From Alitta virens (lineage: Eukaryota; Annelida; Polychaeta; Phyllodocida; Nereididae): a stretch of DNA of 64,000 nucleotides. A program made the translations under genes and the position numbers. Below, in pieces: positions 14,101 through 29,100 of the stretch (its first letter is position 1; each line of letters begins with the position of its first letter). Location of the stretch: assembly GCA_932294295.1 (NCBI GenBank), contig OW028573.1, positions 56,831,829 to 56,895,828 of the forward strand, in the 5' to 3' direction. A model generated the notes under the pieces. The model saw only the letters and a list, made by a program, of their open reading frames with translations. It was not told the origin of the DNA and made no database searches.

Positions 14101-17100
14101 AGTTAGAACCACAACATTTTCTCGGTAGTCTGTGCCAAGTTCAAGACATGTATTCCAAGAGCAACTACAAATTCTTTCTAAAAGTTGTACACTTCACCTG
14201 CGTCTCACGAAAGTTGAGAGAAGACCCTTGTGTCAGCAATCTCGCCATGCCACACGATATTTCGTGATCTAGTAATTTTGTTGTGACGTAAGCCAAGTTG
14301 CAATATGTTTTGGTGTTTTGTGTTGATGAAATCGAAGGTGAAACCACTTACACAGCTCATTGCCATTTAAGCAAACCCCTGCATTACTAGTGCACTGAAC
14401 TTATTGAATAAATGGTTGCAGTCAAAGCATATAATTGTAAATATTTTGGATTTGTCTTAATGGCCAATTGTGCCACATGCGATTTCCATGCGTTTAGATA
14501 AACGCATGGTTTTTGCCTCATTATAATTAGCTAAAAACCATGCGTTTTCCATGCGTTTATCCTTCTCATGGAAAACGCACGTGGCACATTTGGCCAGGTA
14601 GAATGAGTGACACCCGATTGCCATCATGGAAACCAAACTGCAGATGACCTTGTATGAATCCAGGACTCCTGGATGAGGGACCACCTTGCCAATTAGAGTC
14701 CTAGAGTCACATGAAATCTGCTGTAAAAGTTAGTTAGCCTCAATTTCATTTATGTCATTTGTCACAGTGACTTTTCATCTAGCCTACTATGGCTGACTAA
14801 GTAGTTACTAGTTAGATATGTATAAAGACCGATTTCTTAGTCAATATGACACAGGGCTGAGGACATTCACAAAGCCAAATGTCTAACATCTTAGCCAAAA
14901 AAGACTTTCAATGATATGCGATTGGTACACATCAGATCAGTTAGATCCACTTTACTGAAATGCTGCATTTGAATTATGTAGGTTTTTTCTTGCTGTACAT
15001 TTCTTGCAACGGGAATACTTCAAGGAGAGTGCATGATTCTACATATAGTTTTATTTATTTATTTAATTATTAAATGTTTTTTAAAAGGGTTAAATTGCTC
15101 AGTGCAAACTGTTTTTCAGCAATGCCCTTTACATAAGTACAAATTACAAGATTTTACAAAAAATGCATTGACAATAAAAACCGCAGTAATAAATCAAAAG
15201 TTATAACAGTGTAAAAACATTCATAAGGATAAAATATTACATGTGCATATTCCTTTCAATTGTTTCTTAAATCCATTTATGTTTGTAATTTCTTTGATGT
15301 TACCTGGTAAATCATTCCATTTCTTACCTCCTGAATAATAGTTGGACATTTTCTCTTGTACAAATTCACTACACTATCATAAGACACATCCTTCCCGTTG
15401 CCCAAAACTCTTTGCTGCCTCAGTTGGACTGTATTATTGAAAGACTGCTGATTGAGAAATGTGGTAGCATGATCTTAGCAATGAATATCTCGTGTTTGTG
15501 AGAGTGATAATGCGTGTAATCTGTGTGCAGACGACGGCTTTGGTGTTGATTTGACGATTCACAACAGCGCCACGTAGCGGAGGGTTATTACAATGGAGTG
15601 AGGAGGGGTCACCTTGCGTCGTTGAGCCGTTTTGCTGCAACCAGACATCGCTTAGTCGAATTCAACTGCTGAGCAAAAACAGTCTGGCTCAAGATCATGT
15701 CTCTTGGCTCCTAATTCCTTTTTGGCATGCGAAAGCTCGATGCGAGCCCTAGCGTTATACCTTCCCATCATGCCTTTCGAAATCTCACATCCGCTTCCTG
15801 TTTTGACGTGATAATGTGATGGCGCAGTTCCTGTGTGTTTGAATTCGTGATTTAATCTTATCATGGAAGGGCCATTTATAATTTAACTTCTCCCCTTTTT
15901 TTTATTGTGGGTCTTGATTTGTCAGCACAAAAAAAAACATTGACCGGAGTACAAGGCATTAAACACATGGCGAATTCCCTTGAATTGCACGAATTGGATA
16001 GAAAAAGTTGCTTGTTTCGTGATGAATCGTGAACATATACGGCGCGTGGTCAGAGCAAACTGGACAAAAAAGACAAAAAAGGCAAAAAAGGAAAAAAAAA
16101 CAACGGAGAGATAATTGCCTGGGAGATTTTCACACACATAAAAGGCTGGATCGAAGTCAAGGGATTGGTGTTTGGGGCCTGTGTTTGAACAGCAAAAAAT
16201 CAGGAGCATAGAGCAAATATGGACAGTCGACTTCAGCAATTGATAATTAGTGAGGTGAGCCGTGTCAGATTGGATGGGCCAATCCCTTTAGGAAATCCAT
16301 AGGGTTGGCAGGCAGAGGCAGGCAATGACAGGCCATGGTAGGATGAGCATCATGTTGGCCGCATCTTCAGTTGCCGAACCTGACATCAAGTGCCAGGCAG
16401 TTTGCTCAAGCCTCTTGACTTTGTGCCAATCGCCCAATGAGCTGGCATTGTCATCAAATGGAGCAGCTGACCACCAGCCAAACATTCTCTCCACTTGGCA
16501 ATGGTTCAGTCTGCCAAAGCCACGAGCCCTGTTTTTCTCTCATTTCATTTTTGCAACTCTGCGATTAAGTTGTCACACCAAAAGCAGCTTGCTTTTTCTG
16601 CAGGCTAAATTATCCCATCACCCAGGCATTAATCTTTGGCTTCCATTCTGCTGGAGGTATTAGGATAATAACTTAATCCATACATCTTTTGGCTTCAGTC
16701 TGTCAGAATGATTTTTGCCATGTATCAGTGTCAATAGCGTTGAGCTTATTAGGAATCAGATTCATACTATCTACATACTATCTTCCACAGCATGATTACA
16801 TACAAACCTCTCCATCATGCCTATTACTATTACAAAGGAGAATCTAGAATTCGTTCGGAGCAATAATGAAAGAGCCATTTTGCCGAATTTGAAAGCTACT
16901 TCTTTTTGAGGGAAATGGTTTCGTATTCATTGTAATTACAGGCAAGATTTAATACCCCGCTGTTTTCCCCGGAGCTTGATTCATAAAGCTTCATTCGTTT
17001 CATTTATTTCTAGAGAAAGGGAAAGAAAAGTTGAGTGAAATAAACGAAATTGATGAAGTGGCAAATCCCCGCCGATTTTCATAATTACATCGGAATCTTT

Positions 17101-20100
17101 CTATTAGGGATTAAACAGTGCTTTCAAAGGCTGCTAGTAGGTGGTGCTGTGGTATGTGGGGAGAGTAGGGCTATTTATCCATCATGTGATTATTAAAAAG
17201 GGTCATGCGTGGAATGTCATGGGGGTGAATTTATGGTGGGCATGGTGATTTGAAACAACGGAAGTTGAGGTGAGAAGCTTTCAAATCTGGTGGCGCTGGG
17301 CAAGCGAGCTGTCAAGTGCAGACACTAAAGCTGCGCCCAAGAATAATTGCGGCCTTAATGGTGGCTGCCGTGCCGTGTTCTGACTCCTAATTAAAATTAA
17401 TAACCGCTGACATTCAAGCGAACCGTCAAGGGGACGTCTTTTTCTCAGCTTTTTCACCTGCGCCATTTTCAACTTCTCAAGGCGAATGGATTCTCTGCTG
17501 TATTATTTAAGAGCCAAGTGTCAGCAACAGCAGGTCCCAGTGAATTCAGAATGGGCTAGCAGGCCCTCGATAGAGCTTTATTCATTCCTCAATTACGTTA
17601 ATTGCAAAGAAAATAACAAGCTCTTTGTTAATTTCGTTGTCAGTGGAGCCGCAAATACATGCTTGTAATAAAGGTAACCATGTTATTCATAGATGCAGTA
17701 ACATAATAGAAAAGCATTAGGTGCACTGCTGATTTGACATGGTGCTAGCTACCTGGCTAATTGGTAAATAAATCAGGCCATGTTACAATGTTGGTAAGAA
17801 GTTAATAGCTTCATCAAATTGACGTTAATGCAACTTTAGCCTGCAACATGTTGTCTGTGATTCACGCACATGCTTCCCAACTTCTTTTTTTGTTGAAGCT
17901 TCATTATCTTGTTTTCTAATGGCTTCACAATTCCTGGAGATGAGCTATTCAGGTTGCTCAGTTACCTGCAAAATTGCAACAATGGGCATTTTGAAGAACA
18001 ATGACAGTCCCAAGATGCACTTGTTTCAACAATGAGATTTTTACTTATTGTTTAATTCGCCGTTAATTATTCACCTGTAGGTGTGGTTGTATCTGGATAC
18101 GCCTTGAAGAGCTTTTTGTTATCGGTTACAATCAAGCACTCAAAATTGTATTGGGTCGAATAGTAACTGAATAGATGCCATCGCTCATAAATCTGCATTT
18201 GATAATGCATTTGATAAGGGCACTGATAAATGCATTGATATTTTCACAATTGAATGATGAAGCCTTTTCTATTTGCGAATTCCATAAATCTTTTGTGGGG
18301 ATACAGATTGGCACATTAACATTTAAACTGCATGGAGACAGGGAAAATATTCAATAGGACTTGGGTTAGATGATGATGGAGACGTCATGGGCACATAATC
18401 ACAAAGTCAGAGACTGTGAATTGATTGATGGGGCTTAGTCGAAGCATCTAGACAACATAAGATCACCATACTTACATCTAACGAGGCCATTGTAGCAGAA
18501 TAATGAGACACTCCAGCCTCGCTTTAAATAACAAAGGACCCAGTAGTCTATTGTTGGAATGTGAACTGCTAATTACTACGCTAGAAGTTATATGGTTGTG
18601 GTGATTTAGGTCCCTGAACTGTCTTCAACATGGCATGAAAACTGTGTCGCAGAGATAATGATGATATACTCTGCTGGTGACCATACTTCAAGTTTTAATT
18701 ATTGTCGGGATGTTGCGACTTTCATCTCTGCTGTGAGGTATCTCCCTGTCTCCTCATGATGACAAATCCACAAGGGATGAATTGATTAGACATGCGTCAC
18801 CTGAATGGAATATTGCTATTAAGTTCAAAGAGGTCTTTCTTTTTTACACAAGAGTAATCCCCTGAAGACATTCCATGTCGACTTGACCTGTGGTCACTGT
18901 CATCCTAGGGTTTTGTCTGTTTGAGATCAAAGAAGTGTTAATCCGTGATTTCTTCTCTCATCTCTTGAGAGAAAGACGCACGTGTCGGGTCAGTGGATTT
19001 TGCCAATCCATATACATGTACAATAATAACTTGGGTGTGCACTTGGCCACGCCTTAAATTGCCAAATTACTTTAAATTAAGAGTATTCTGGTTTAACCTA
19101 ATAACAAGTTATTATAACAACTACTGTCTTGTCAGGGATTTAATTTAAGCTGACAAACGTAACGCTGTTCTAAAGGTGAGATTCGATGTATTTTTATAAT
19201 AGTTGGATGGCGTGTACTGGTTAAGGCACTTATCACATTTACCAGTTCATTTGAAAGTCTTGGGTATGATGATTCCATGTGTGACATGGATCGGACTGAA
19301 AGCCCTAACATCCCATCATTTTGTCTGCCTCTGATAAACGGGTCATATATTACGTTAATAAGCTTCAGGCTAGTGGTATCGTCACAAAACAATTGCGTTA
19401 ATACAACACAATTCGTTATAATACCGTTTTTTTAACACTGTTCCTCCCAAATCAGCTGCTTTCCAGAATGCAGGATAGATGTCTGCCTTTGTGGCTAATG
19501 GCTTCTGTGCAGAGGGGCGTCGATTTCTCTTGACGGTTGGGGACACTGGCCAAGAGGTAAATTAATGGTGGATCACTTATGCCAACTTATAAGCTTGTAC
19601 TTATATGTGATATCAAGTTTAAAGCTGTTTAACAAAGCACAAATGATCCAAAACAAAAGTGTGTGAAAAAGGGTAATTTTCATTTGTGAATTTCAGGGGG
19701 GGGGGGGGGGATGATTACATTGGGTATATATCCCCAACATTCCCCCCCCCCCTGAATCAACGCCCCTGTTCTGTGCTGTAGTGTAATTTGAAGGCAAAAG
19801 CATGAAATGATCAAATGAACTTTGCTAATTCCAAGAGGTCAGCACCAGAGCACCTGTTGTGGCACCCAGTGAGATCTTAATGGAATCCAGCACGGTCTTG
19901 CCCATTCAGCCCCACTGCAGTAGGCCATTAGCAGAAGTTGCATCTAAGCATGCTGTGGTAGCTTGCACCTCCTGCAGCATCCTATATCCTGCCTGCAGCA
20001 GCAGTCACTGTGATTAATGACAGGCTGACAGCAAAGACCCTCGTGTCTCGGCCAGCTTCAAGTAGCCTTGGGCCCGCCGGTCAACAATTTGCACTCAGGT

Positions 20101-23100
20101 CTTTGGTCTTTGGCGAGCCGCTATCATCTTCAGAGGCCTGCTGGTGTTACTCCTCCTCCTCCTGCTGCTGCTGCTGCAGAATTTGAAGTGATTCTCCTGC
20201 CCTGAGATGCTACTCCAGTCACAAGCAATTACAGTCCTGCTTTACTCCTCCTGCTACTTCTAGCCATTACATCGTGTGTGTATATAGCAGCTAAGCCAGT
20301 GCAGTGTCATGCCGGTGTTATTCCATTTGGCTAAGCAATTCTGTTTCTAATTTGCAGTCTGATGAAATGGCCCGGCAGCCTAGTCCGACCAGTGTGCTGC
20401 TTTGTGTGTCTGCTGTCAATTTTCACCAATTACACGGACTAACAAAACCAATCAAGCAGCGTTTATGTCAATTTAGGGGCGAACGTGCGCCAGGGGGAGG
20501 CAGGGGCATGACGCTGGTGACAAGTTGATCACGTGACTGATAAGAAAGACATTTGAGCCTTAAATGCTTGAGGAAGTTGTGACCCAGTATGCTCTCTCCC
20601 TTCCTCCCATCCACTCGTCTCTTCTCTTCTTCTCTTTTCTTCTCTTCAGCTGTTTCCGTTATTTCTATATAATTAAATTAGTCTATTTTTTCACCTTCCC
20701 TCAAGTATTCATCGTCTCAACTCCTCTCCTCTTGCTTATCTCATTCCTTTCTCTCTCTTCCATTTCTTTCTCTCTCACCGTGACCTTCCTCTTCCCATCC
20801 CCTCTTCTTACCACCATACTTTCTGTTTTGCCAATGATTTCTTCCCTTGAATTCTCTGCTTCTCCTTTTACTTCTACAGAACTGACTCTATTCCAGACAT
20901 TATTAACCTAATTCTACATTGGTCTTCGTGCCTGAACATTTAATTAGCCCTCATTTGTTGGAAGAACTTTTCCACATATAACCCGCGTAGTATTATATGT
21001 AAGTCGAACAAAGTTTTCCAAGTTACCGCTCCCATGCACACCTGTATATTCCCTTTGATTACTCACACAGGAATGACAGAGATATTGTGTGACATGTCAA
21101 TTACTTGAAACCAATAACATAATAGGAAGAATGTGAGAAACCACACCCTGTCAATTACATGACAATTTTGGCTTGTACTCGTGCAAAAACATCTGGGAGC
21201 TCTCATGACAAACTGTTTCACACATTGGAAGTGTTCCAACATCAGACATGATGCCTGTGATCCTGCAAAAATGTTGATATCATTTGAAAGATGACAAGTT
21301 ATAACGTGTAATAAGAAGACAGGCCTTTCGCATGATGCGCAATCGTAGTTCTGCAGTTCTCCAAGTTGCTGTTTCATGCGACTTCTTTCTTTTTGACGTA
21401 ATTTTTTCCTGCAGTCTTATCGGAAATTCCCATTGCAGGGAGCAAACTAGGGCAATTTCCCAGATAATCCCAGCACGGAGATTCTCAGTTCATCATTCAA
21501 TTGCCAGTAGTTCTTCATAAGCTTTTCCCAGCGAGCCTGTAGCTTCTCGGCAGCCTCTTTGTAGCTTCACTGACGCAAACCACATTGTCAAGAACAGAAT
21601 ACTAAACAGCCCAGAGGATCCAATCTTCTCTAATCCCTTTAGCTTTCCAAGTAGCTTAAGTAATTGGCTTCGCCAAAGTTAATAATGTGCCATTTAAAAT
21701 CATTAGTGCCATTGCTTCTTTCGTTGCTAACTTCACAATAGGAGTGACACAATGAAACAAGATGGGAGTGGCCCTGAAAAAAAGGAACATGCAGAAACAG
21801 GAGAAGCGTGTCAAAAGCCAAGAATGGAGTAAACATGTACAATCAAGCATGTGATCTTTACCATTATGTTAATAAGTAGATTACATGTTCCCTTGAAAAC
21901 GAATGCAAATTGTGAAGCACCACACAATAGAGGCCTTCTTTCCTTTGAATAACGCGCATGGTAACCTTTTTATACTGTACATTGTACATGAACACGATGT
22001 TCTCAACTTTTCAGACATATTTTCAAAAGACAAAACATGTTATGAGTTATTCTGCCTGCTCCAAAACAAGATGTTTTGGCAAACTTGTTTGTCACACAGT
22101 CTACAAGAAACTTTGTCAGACAGGCTACAAGCTATGTTGTAACTTTAATTATGAGGTCAGTACCATCATGGGGATATTTTAACATTATTGCATGGGATTA
22201 GAACTGGGCAATGTTGACTTAGCGTCAGAGGAATATGAAGCAGATAATAAGGAAGAAGGAAGCTAAGCCTGGATAGGTCAGAGGGGCAAGTAATGAGCAG
22301 TATGCGTTCATGAGGAAAATGAAGGGGAGCAGGGCACCAGCTGTGACCATGGCAGAGAAGATATAAATACGGGGCTCATCAACTTGCGTCTCATTTCCGT
22401 GATATGTGGCCGGCGTGGGAAGGGTTTTAATCAAGCGAAGCAACGTGCAGGGCCCTCTGACCCCCGAAGGCTCACCTCGCCATCTTATGTCTCCCCTGCA
22501 ATCAACTGCCTCCAAATTGAACCTCCGAATATGACCGAGCAGTCAGGGTTGATTTAGCGAGCCACCCCAGTCAGCCACTTGGAGCCAGTCCGTAACATCC
22601 GCTTTATTTCATCATTTATCATATCGTCCGTCAAACTAGCCAGCCGTCTGGTGCACTGACCCCCGGCTGGTCCCTCGTCCTAAAGACTGTGACAAATAAT
22701 TGCAGTGAGCCGAGCACCAAGTAGGCAAGTGGCTACGATTGATGGGGAGCTAGATCCCACTAGCTGTGCCCCAAACGTCTCTATGCAGGCTTTGCTTTAG
22801 CTCAACTTTACACGAATTGAGCATTAGGTTAAGTCGCATCGATACGGCAAGACTGCTCAGCAAATAAGCTACAAAACCACGCGAGGTCAGCAGGTACGGG
22901 CGCTGAAAGGAAGTGCTTGTTGCTGACAGCTCTAAACGCCTTTCCATGATGGAGGACTCTCAGGGACCTCTCATGCAAGCTGTGTGCCGCCCCCAGAAGT
23001 CCTCCACCAGGTCCCCAGAGGTTCTCCACAAGGTCCCCAGAGGGTCCCCGGAAGGGTGGCCAAGGGTCCCCCGTGCCCTGGCGAATTCGCCGAGAGGTCT

Positions 23101-26100
23101 GCATCGGTGGAGTGTTCCTGCTTTGTGTGGTCGGGAATCGATGAAATGTGAGAAGCAAGGGAAGAGAACGAGGCGCCTGTGTAGAGGGGAAAATGAGACT
23201 GAATGACAGGGTACTCCTAGGACCTGGCCTACTTTGCTAACACACTTCTCCAATGCCTTGTCTCAACCACCTTGCATCTAGCACTAATGCAGCTGGCTTA
23301 ATGGCAGCACCTCGCTTTGCCTTCTTGGGAGGACTCTTACCTGAGACATCTGCATCCTACAGCTGCTGTTGCTGCTGCAAACCTACTTGCCTGCATGGTG
23401 AGCTTCATTTCTAAGCCACGAATTCAATAAGCTAATCTTATAGACATGCGGATGTGGCCTCAACCATTAGCTTGACTTTCTTCTTTCTCTGTGTGCCTGA
23501 CTGACATCCCAGAGGAGCCAAGAGCTTCTTGAAAGTTCTTTCTCATGACACCTGCCCACTACGGGCTTCCGGAGTCCTTTAATCAACCTTGATGTAATGA
23601 CATGAAGTCCATTTGTAACACTACCTCTTAAAAGCTATTTAATATACTCTCGGCTGTCCTGTAAATTGTGATAGTTGGAAGTGTGGTAAATTGTGCGTTC
23701 CTGTCAAGTGATGTTTTAACGCCTAACAACGTTGAACAACGTCATTATTCTCAAAAGCAGAGCAATACAAATGTCTACTAATGGTGGCCCTTTGTGATGA
23801 TCTATTCTCTGTTCACGTTGTATTTGGCACCTAGTGAGTTTATCACATCCACCAATGTTCACAGCTTCTGCCAGCTAGCCTGTAATATTAATAATACTAG
23901 TGGAGGTTGTGTAGCACCATACATCATGCAAGAGTAGGGTGACAAAAACCTGGAGATGCTTTTGTGTCCCCTTGAATGAAGTCTGATGGATTGGCCAGCA
24001 CTAGAGCTATAAATCATGTTTGCTGGACGTTGTGAGTGTGCTGTGGGGATGACTGGCTCTCTGCTGTAGCTCATCATTCCTGGTACGGAGTGTTTTCACT
24101 TCTTCTCCTCTCATAACAGTTCTAGCATGACATTCTGCTTCTATACGACCTGCATCGATCTAGGAGTGACAGTGTACACAGCTGGACACTCGAGGCCCAT
24201 TCACTCGCCATCCACTAGCCATTCACTAGCCATTCACTAAGCCAGTGGCCTAGATTGCCATGCTGCCATCCATTATGGCTGCTACACGTTTGATTCGATT
24301 TATTCTGTTGAGATTTGTTCAGTTCGACAGTCGCCTTACAAAGCTGAGTAGGGCATCAAACCCCAAAGAGATTTGAAAGGGGTGAACCCTTACACCCTCT
24401 TGAGATGTAGCTATCAGCTCCCGAGAAATTAGCTCAAGTGGGCCCGGCCAGGACTTTCTCATGACTCATTGCAGGATCCTTGGAGGATTGTTCGTTTTAA
24501 GTGTCAATATTTCGTCACCACTGCACCAGAATAAAATTGCTTCAAGATTACTTGTCTTATTATCGGGGTGGCCTATATTGGGATGAGAATTATAACGAAG
24601 AAAATACTGATAATACACTGAGTTCCAAATGCCTGTGCTCTTACAGCTACATGGCCAAATGTGCCACGTGCGTTTTCCATGAGAAGGATAAACGCATGGA
24701 GATTGCATGGTTTTTTAGCTAATTAATGAGGCAAAAACCATGCGTTTTCCATGCGTTTATCCAAATGCATGGAAAACGCACGTGGCACAATTGGCCATGT
24801 ATATTGACAAAGTTGTGCTATAACTCTTTTGCCTTAAAGCTAGTTTTACCGTAATGTGAATTCATAACGTAAATTCGTTGCACTGAAACAACACCAGACA
24901 TATACATGTATGAAATATGCATTAAAATAGTGAAACAAAAGCTCTTAATCGTGAAGAAACCCCATCCATCACATGTCTAGTCTGGAATGTTGCAAGTACA
25001 TGTAGTATGATACATGTTCCACAGTGTGTGCCTGTATATAGACTTGCTCGGTGCTACTTTACATACTAAGTAGTAGGCTGTAGACCTTGTCTTGTAGAAA
25101 TCATTAATCTTGGTGAATCTACAACTCTCAGAAGCATGGATCTATAGTACAGCTGTATCTACAAAAGCCTGAAGGAGTTGCTCACTATATGCATATCCGA
25201 TATCATGCTAGTATTGGTCCAGGTTCCTTGAGTAGCATGTTAGAGCAGCAAACACAGAATGCATTTTCGAAAGTTTGACAGTCTTAGTCAATAGCATGAT
25301 TACCTCGTTAGTGGAGTTTGGGGGTTAGCCATTCCAGACACTGTCAAAAATTTCTGAGATTTTCAAAAAGATATTCAGGGCAAGTATAGTTCTGTCGCAG
25401 AGTTGGATGTGCAAAAGCTTGTAGAAATTACTACGCTTAACCAAATATACCATACCAGTATTGGTTCAAGCTCTTACTCTCCCACGTCGCAGCCATGCCT
25501 CTTCACTGGGCACAGACCCCTCCTCACCCTGGCACCCCCCCCCCCCTTCTCCCATCCGTGCTCTCCTCAGGGTAATTGTCATGAGTCGGGGCCTGTCATG
25601 GATCGGCCAGCCCATGGCCTTTTGTCATGTTGACAGAAGCTGCCGGGGTTTACTCTGTGGCCTAAGTGACCAACTGTGGCTACCTAATCCTTCATTGGAC
25701 CATTTTGCCAATATCTGGCGTGTCAGCCACCGTCTGGATTGTGAAAACATTGCAAACGACTCCATTTATTAACCCCGAGGTTCAGCACAGCACCGAGGCT
25801 CGCGAGCCACATTAGCGGGCAAAGAGAGGAAATCACCGTTGAAAATTGCCACATCAGCGGGCTATACACCGATAAAGGGATTTATTCCTGCATTTCTAGT
25901 AGTGTTTACAGTGCAGAGAGGGGGAAAAAGGCAGTATATACCTTGTCACAATCATTTCTCAGCACCACCAAACCTGTGTTTACGATCGTGTAATAGCAGG
26001 TTTTTCTTCAGCAATTCCTTCGTAGCCTGTAGCTGTAATACAAGCAAGAAATGAGTTCGAAATGTGAGTCTTGCTGTTTGCTTTGAGGCAGAGTTGTGTG

Positions 26101-29100
26101 GATTCATGAAATATACACCGACCAGGGACTGGCTAGCAGTTATACTGAGGGGTTCTATTTCCCATTCTCTGTCGCTGTAGCTCAAAGGATGGCACTGGAG
26201 TTATGTTGTCCCGTACTTTGAAACAGGCTTAGCAAATGTCAGCCAGTACAGAGACATTGGTATTGTTAAGCTTAATGCCAATGGACCCACGGTTCCAACT
26301 CTGTTTAAAATGCCCTTTAAAGGGACATAAACCTCAGTAGCTTTCCAAGTACAGTAAGTTTATGATCATGTGTACCCGACTGCAGAACCACTGATCTAGT
26401 GTGGGATTGCTTGTGTTATTTCAGATACGATCGTAGTCAGTTATCCAGAGATATTTATTCTGTCCATGGCAGTGGAATTATTCAAAAGCTCGAGATCTGA
26501 AAACTATTAGGTAATTGCAGTTTACACATGGTGTTGAGTCAGATCACGATGCAGTTAATTCCTATTGAACGTGGTGTGGTTGACGAAAACCCATCAACAA
26601 TGCTGAACAATTACTATAGCGGAGTAACAGATGCTTTCCAATAAGTCCGCGAGATGCATTTGTTCTGCCATTCGTGACTTGTTGTCCTTATCTATTAATG
26701 AGATGTCAGGGTGGCCTTCCAGTGGCCAGGCAATCATGTCCCATCCTGACAGTTCCAAATATGTTGCCATGGTCTTTGTGCTTGACAAGGAGACAGCGTG
26801 GCGTTTGATGGGACTTTGTGATGGGGACACATCAAATCTCATGGCGTTTTGCTCAATCTATGTATTCTCTGAGTCGTAAAATCTGCAAATGGAATAACCA
26901 GTCGCACAGGAACGTGTTTCCATCTGAGAGACGAAAGGGGAGAGTGTGTCTGATTAGGAAGCCAGGCCAACTAACTGGGAAGGCCCTGCGAGGCAGCAGC
27001 TCAGGGAGCCGGTGAATTATTAACCATTATTGAGGGGACAGCTTTTAATTCATTGAATAAAAGGGGGCCGGAAAAAGTAGCCGGGGAATGGAGTGCAGAT
27101 GAAATTTCGATAATCTCCGAGGGTTGCATTAATCTTGTGTTGGAGGGGGCAGCCCAAGGGAAGACAAGCACCAGCTCCCTTTGGGGAGGAAGAGGGGGCA
27201 GAACCTTGTTATTTATGCTCTCCAGTTTCTCTCAGCACCTGGCCGGACCATACACTTGGGAGAGCGGCGATAAAAGTGTTTCCACCGGTATCTAGCTCTG
27301 CAGCGCATCTATAATGGAGTAATGGGGGGACGGACTTCCTGGCCAGCAGCCCGGCTTCACGGCAGCATTTTGATGCAATTCCAAGGGGGATTTCTCCTCC
27401 CCTCGATCCCCGTAACCCTCTTCCTTATCCAACCCCACCACCAAGTCTTGGCTGACAAAAATCCAGCTATCTTTCATCTGCTGCCATCATAGCGCTAATG
27501 CATGGGCTCTCATGAAATATTTACTCTTCAAATGCGAACAATGGCTGAGCCCGGTCTCACTTGCCTCAGATTTCTATGCACTGCTGCTGCCTCCATCGCT
27601 ACCATTGTCCACCACTTTAAATGTCAGATGCATTTTATAGATTAGATTTTAGATTACAAGTACACAGACTTTTTGAACTGTCCGCATTGGTGTTGAAGCC
27701 GCAGAGTGCCTTCAATTCTACAATGGGAAAGTGAAGAGCCTTCTTTAAATGCACTACTTCTACGGCTGGAGTTCATTATCCTGCCCTGCACACAAATGAT
27801 AAAGGTTTCTATTAAGTAAGGCTGGCTGAACAACGCAAGTGTACGCTGCCACTAGGGCGAGAGACTATCTGTCTCAGTCTCTGAGGAGTCTATTAGGAAA
27901 AGCCACAGTTGCAGACAGGTCTCCCCCGTTCACACGGCTTCCTCCAGTTTAACGCCTTCGTCTTATCACCGGAAACACACGGCGCAGCGCCACCTGCAAC
28001 TGCGGAGTATATGAGAGCCCTCTAGTGTCCCCTAGTCGCCATGGTGACGATAGAAATGGAACATTGACAAGATGGAAATGACGAGAGGAGTGTCACAATG
28101 GACGATAGAGTAGCCTGGTGGGAATGGTGGAGAATTTGGGAATCGGAAGGGGTCAGGGTCACATGCGATGGTAACGTTGTCAAATCTGGCAGGATTTTGC
28201 AAAGTAAGTTCCCACATCAGGCTACTGGGAGATGTAACACAGAATCCCCATGACGATGAATCATTTTCTATTTATCCCATCTCTGAGGGTAAATAACCTC
28301 TTGGCCGCCCTGCATCTCTAAGGAGTCCGCCAAGGAGGTTGCCTCTCTCCCATTACCATTCTTTGTCTTCTGCATAAACAGACAGCGACTGACTTGCAAA
28401 TGTATCATGAAGACAAGACGCAGTGGCAAACTGTGAGCAAGAAGTTAGTATCTATGCAAATGGCACTGGCCAAGAAACTTAATCTCGTGTCAGTGCAGCA
28501 GTGGTGCTGATCGAAATGTCTTGTCCTTTTGTGCACGAAATGATATACACTCTGGAGACCTGTATGGAAAGACTTGAGAGTATCTAAGAAGCGACTTGTG
28601 CATATCTCTGTGGATATTTTTGTGCAGTGTCAGGAATTCTGATGGTTTTATGTAGCCGCGTAGCCGCAGAGAGCAATCAGAGCTAGGCAAAGCCAGTGAT
28701 CTTCAAAGCAGAAGATGAAATTCGTCATGGGAGGCAAAAAGGGAAAGAGTGGATGTCAGTCTCTGGCCGTATCAATAGTCCAGGCGAGATGGTGCATCAA
28801 AGCCCTCTGCTTGCTCTCTTGATTCCTGTGTTGTTGCACTGATGCTGTTGAAAGCTGGCTATGAGAAAAGCACACACACAAAAAAAACACCCCCATAAAC
28901 TCCATACTGACCTTATCTACGACTGTCATAAAATGCATCTCTGCAGGCAACATACCTTGGTCTGCTCTCCGTTTATTATCTCCTAATGATTGGATCTGTG
29001 AGTCCGTACACCACGCCCTGGTTTCAGCTCAAAAAGAGCACAAAACAAACGCCAAAAAGCGAGATCATTGTTAATGGGACACCGAAAAGATCTTCACAAG

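Noticed and set aside
20564..20911. 115-codon hydrophobic-looking frame
   Set aside because: Polypyrimidine tract codes for Leu/Ser/Phe by composition alone.
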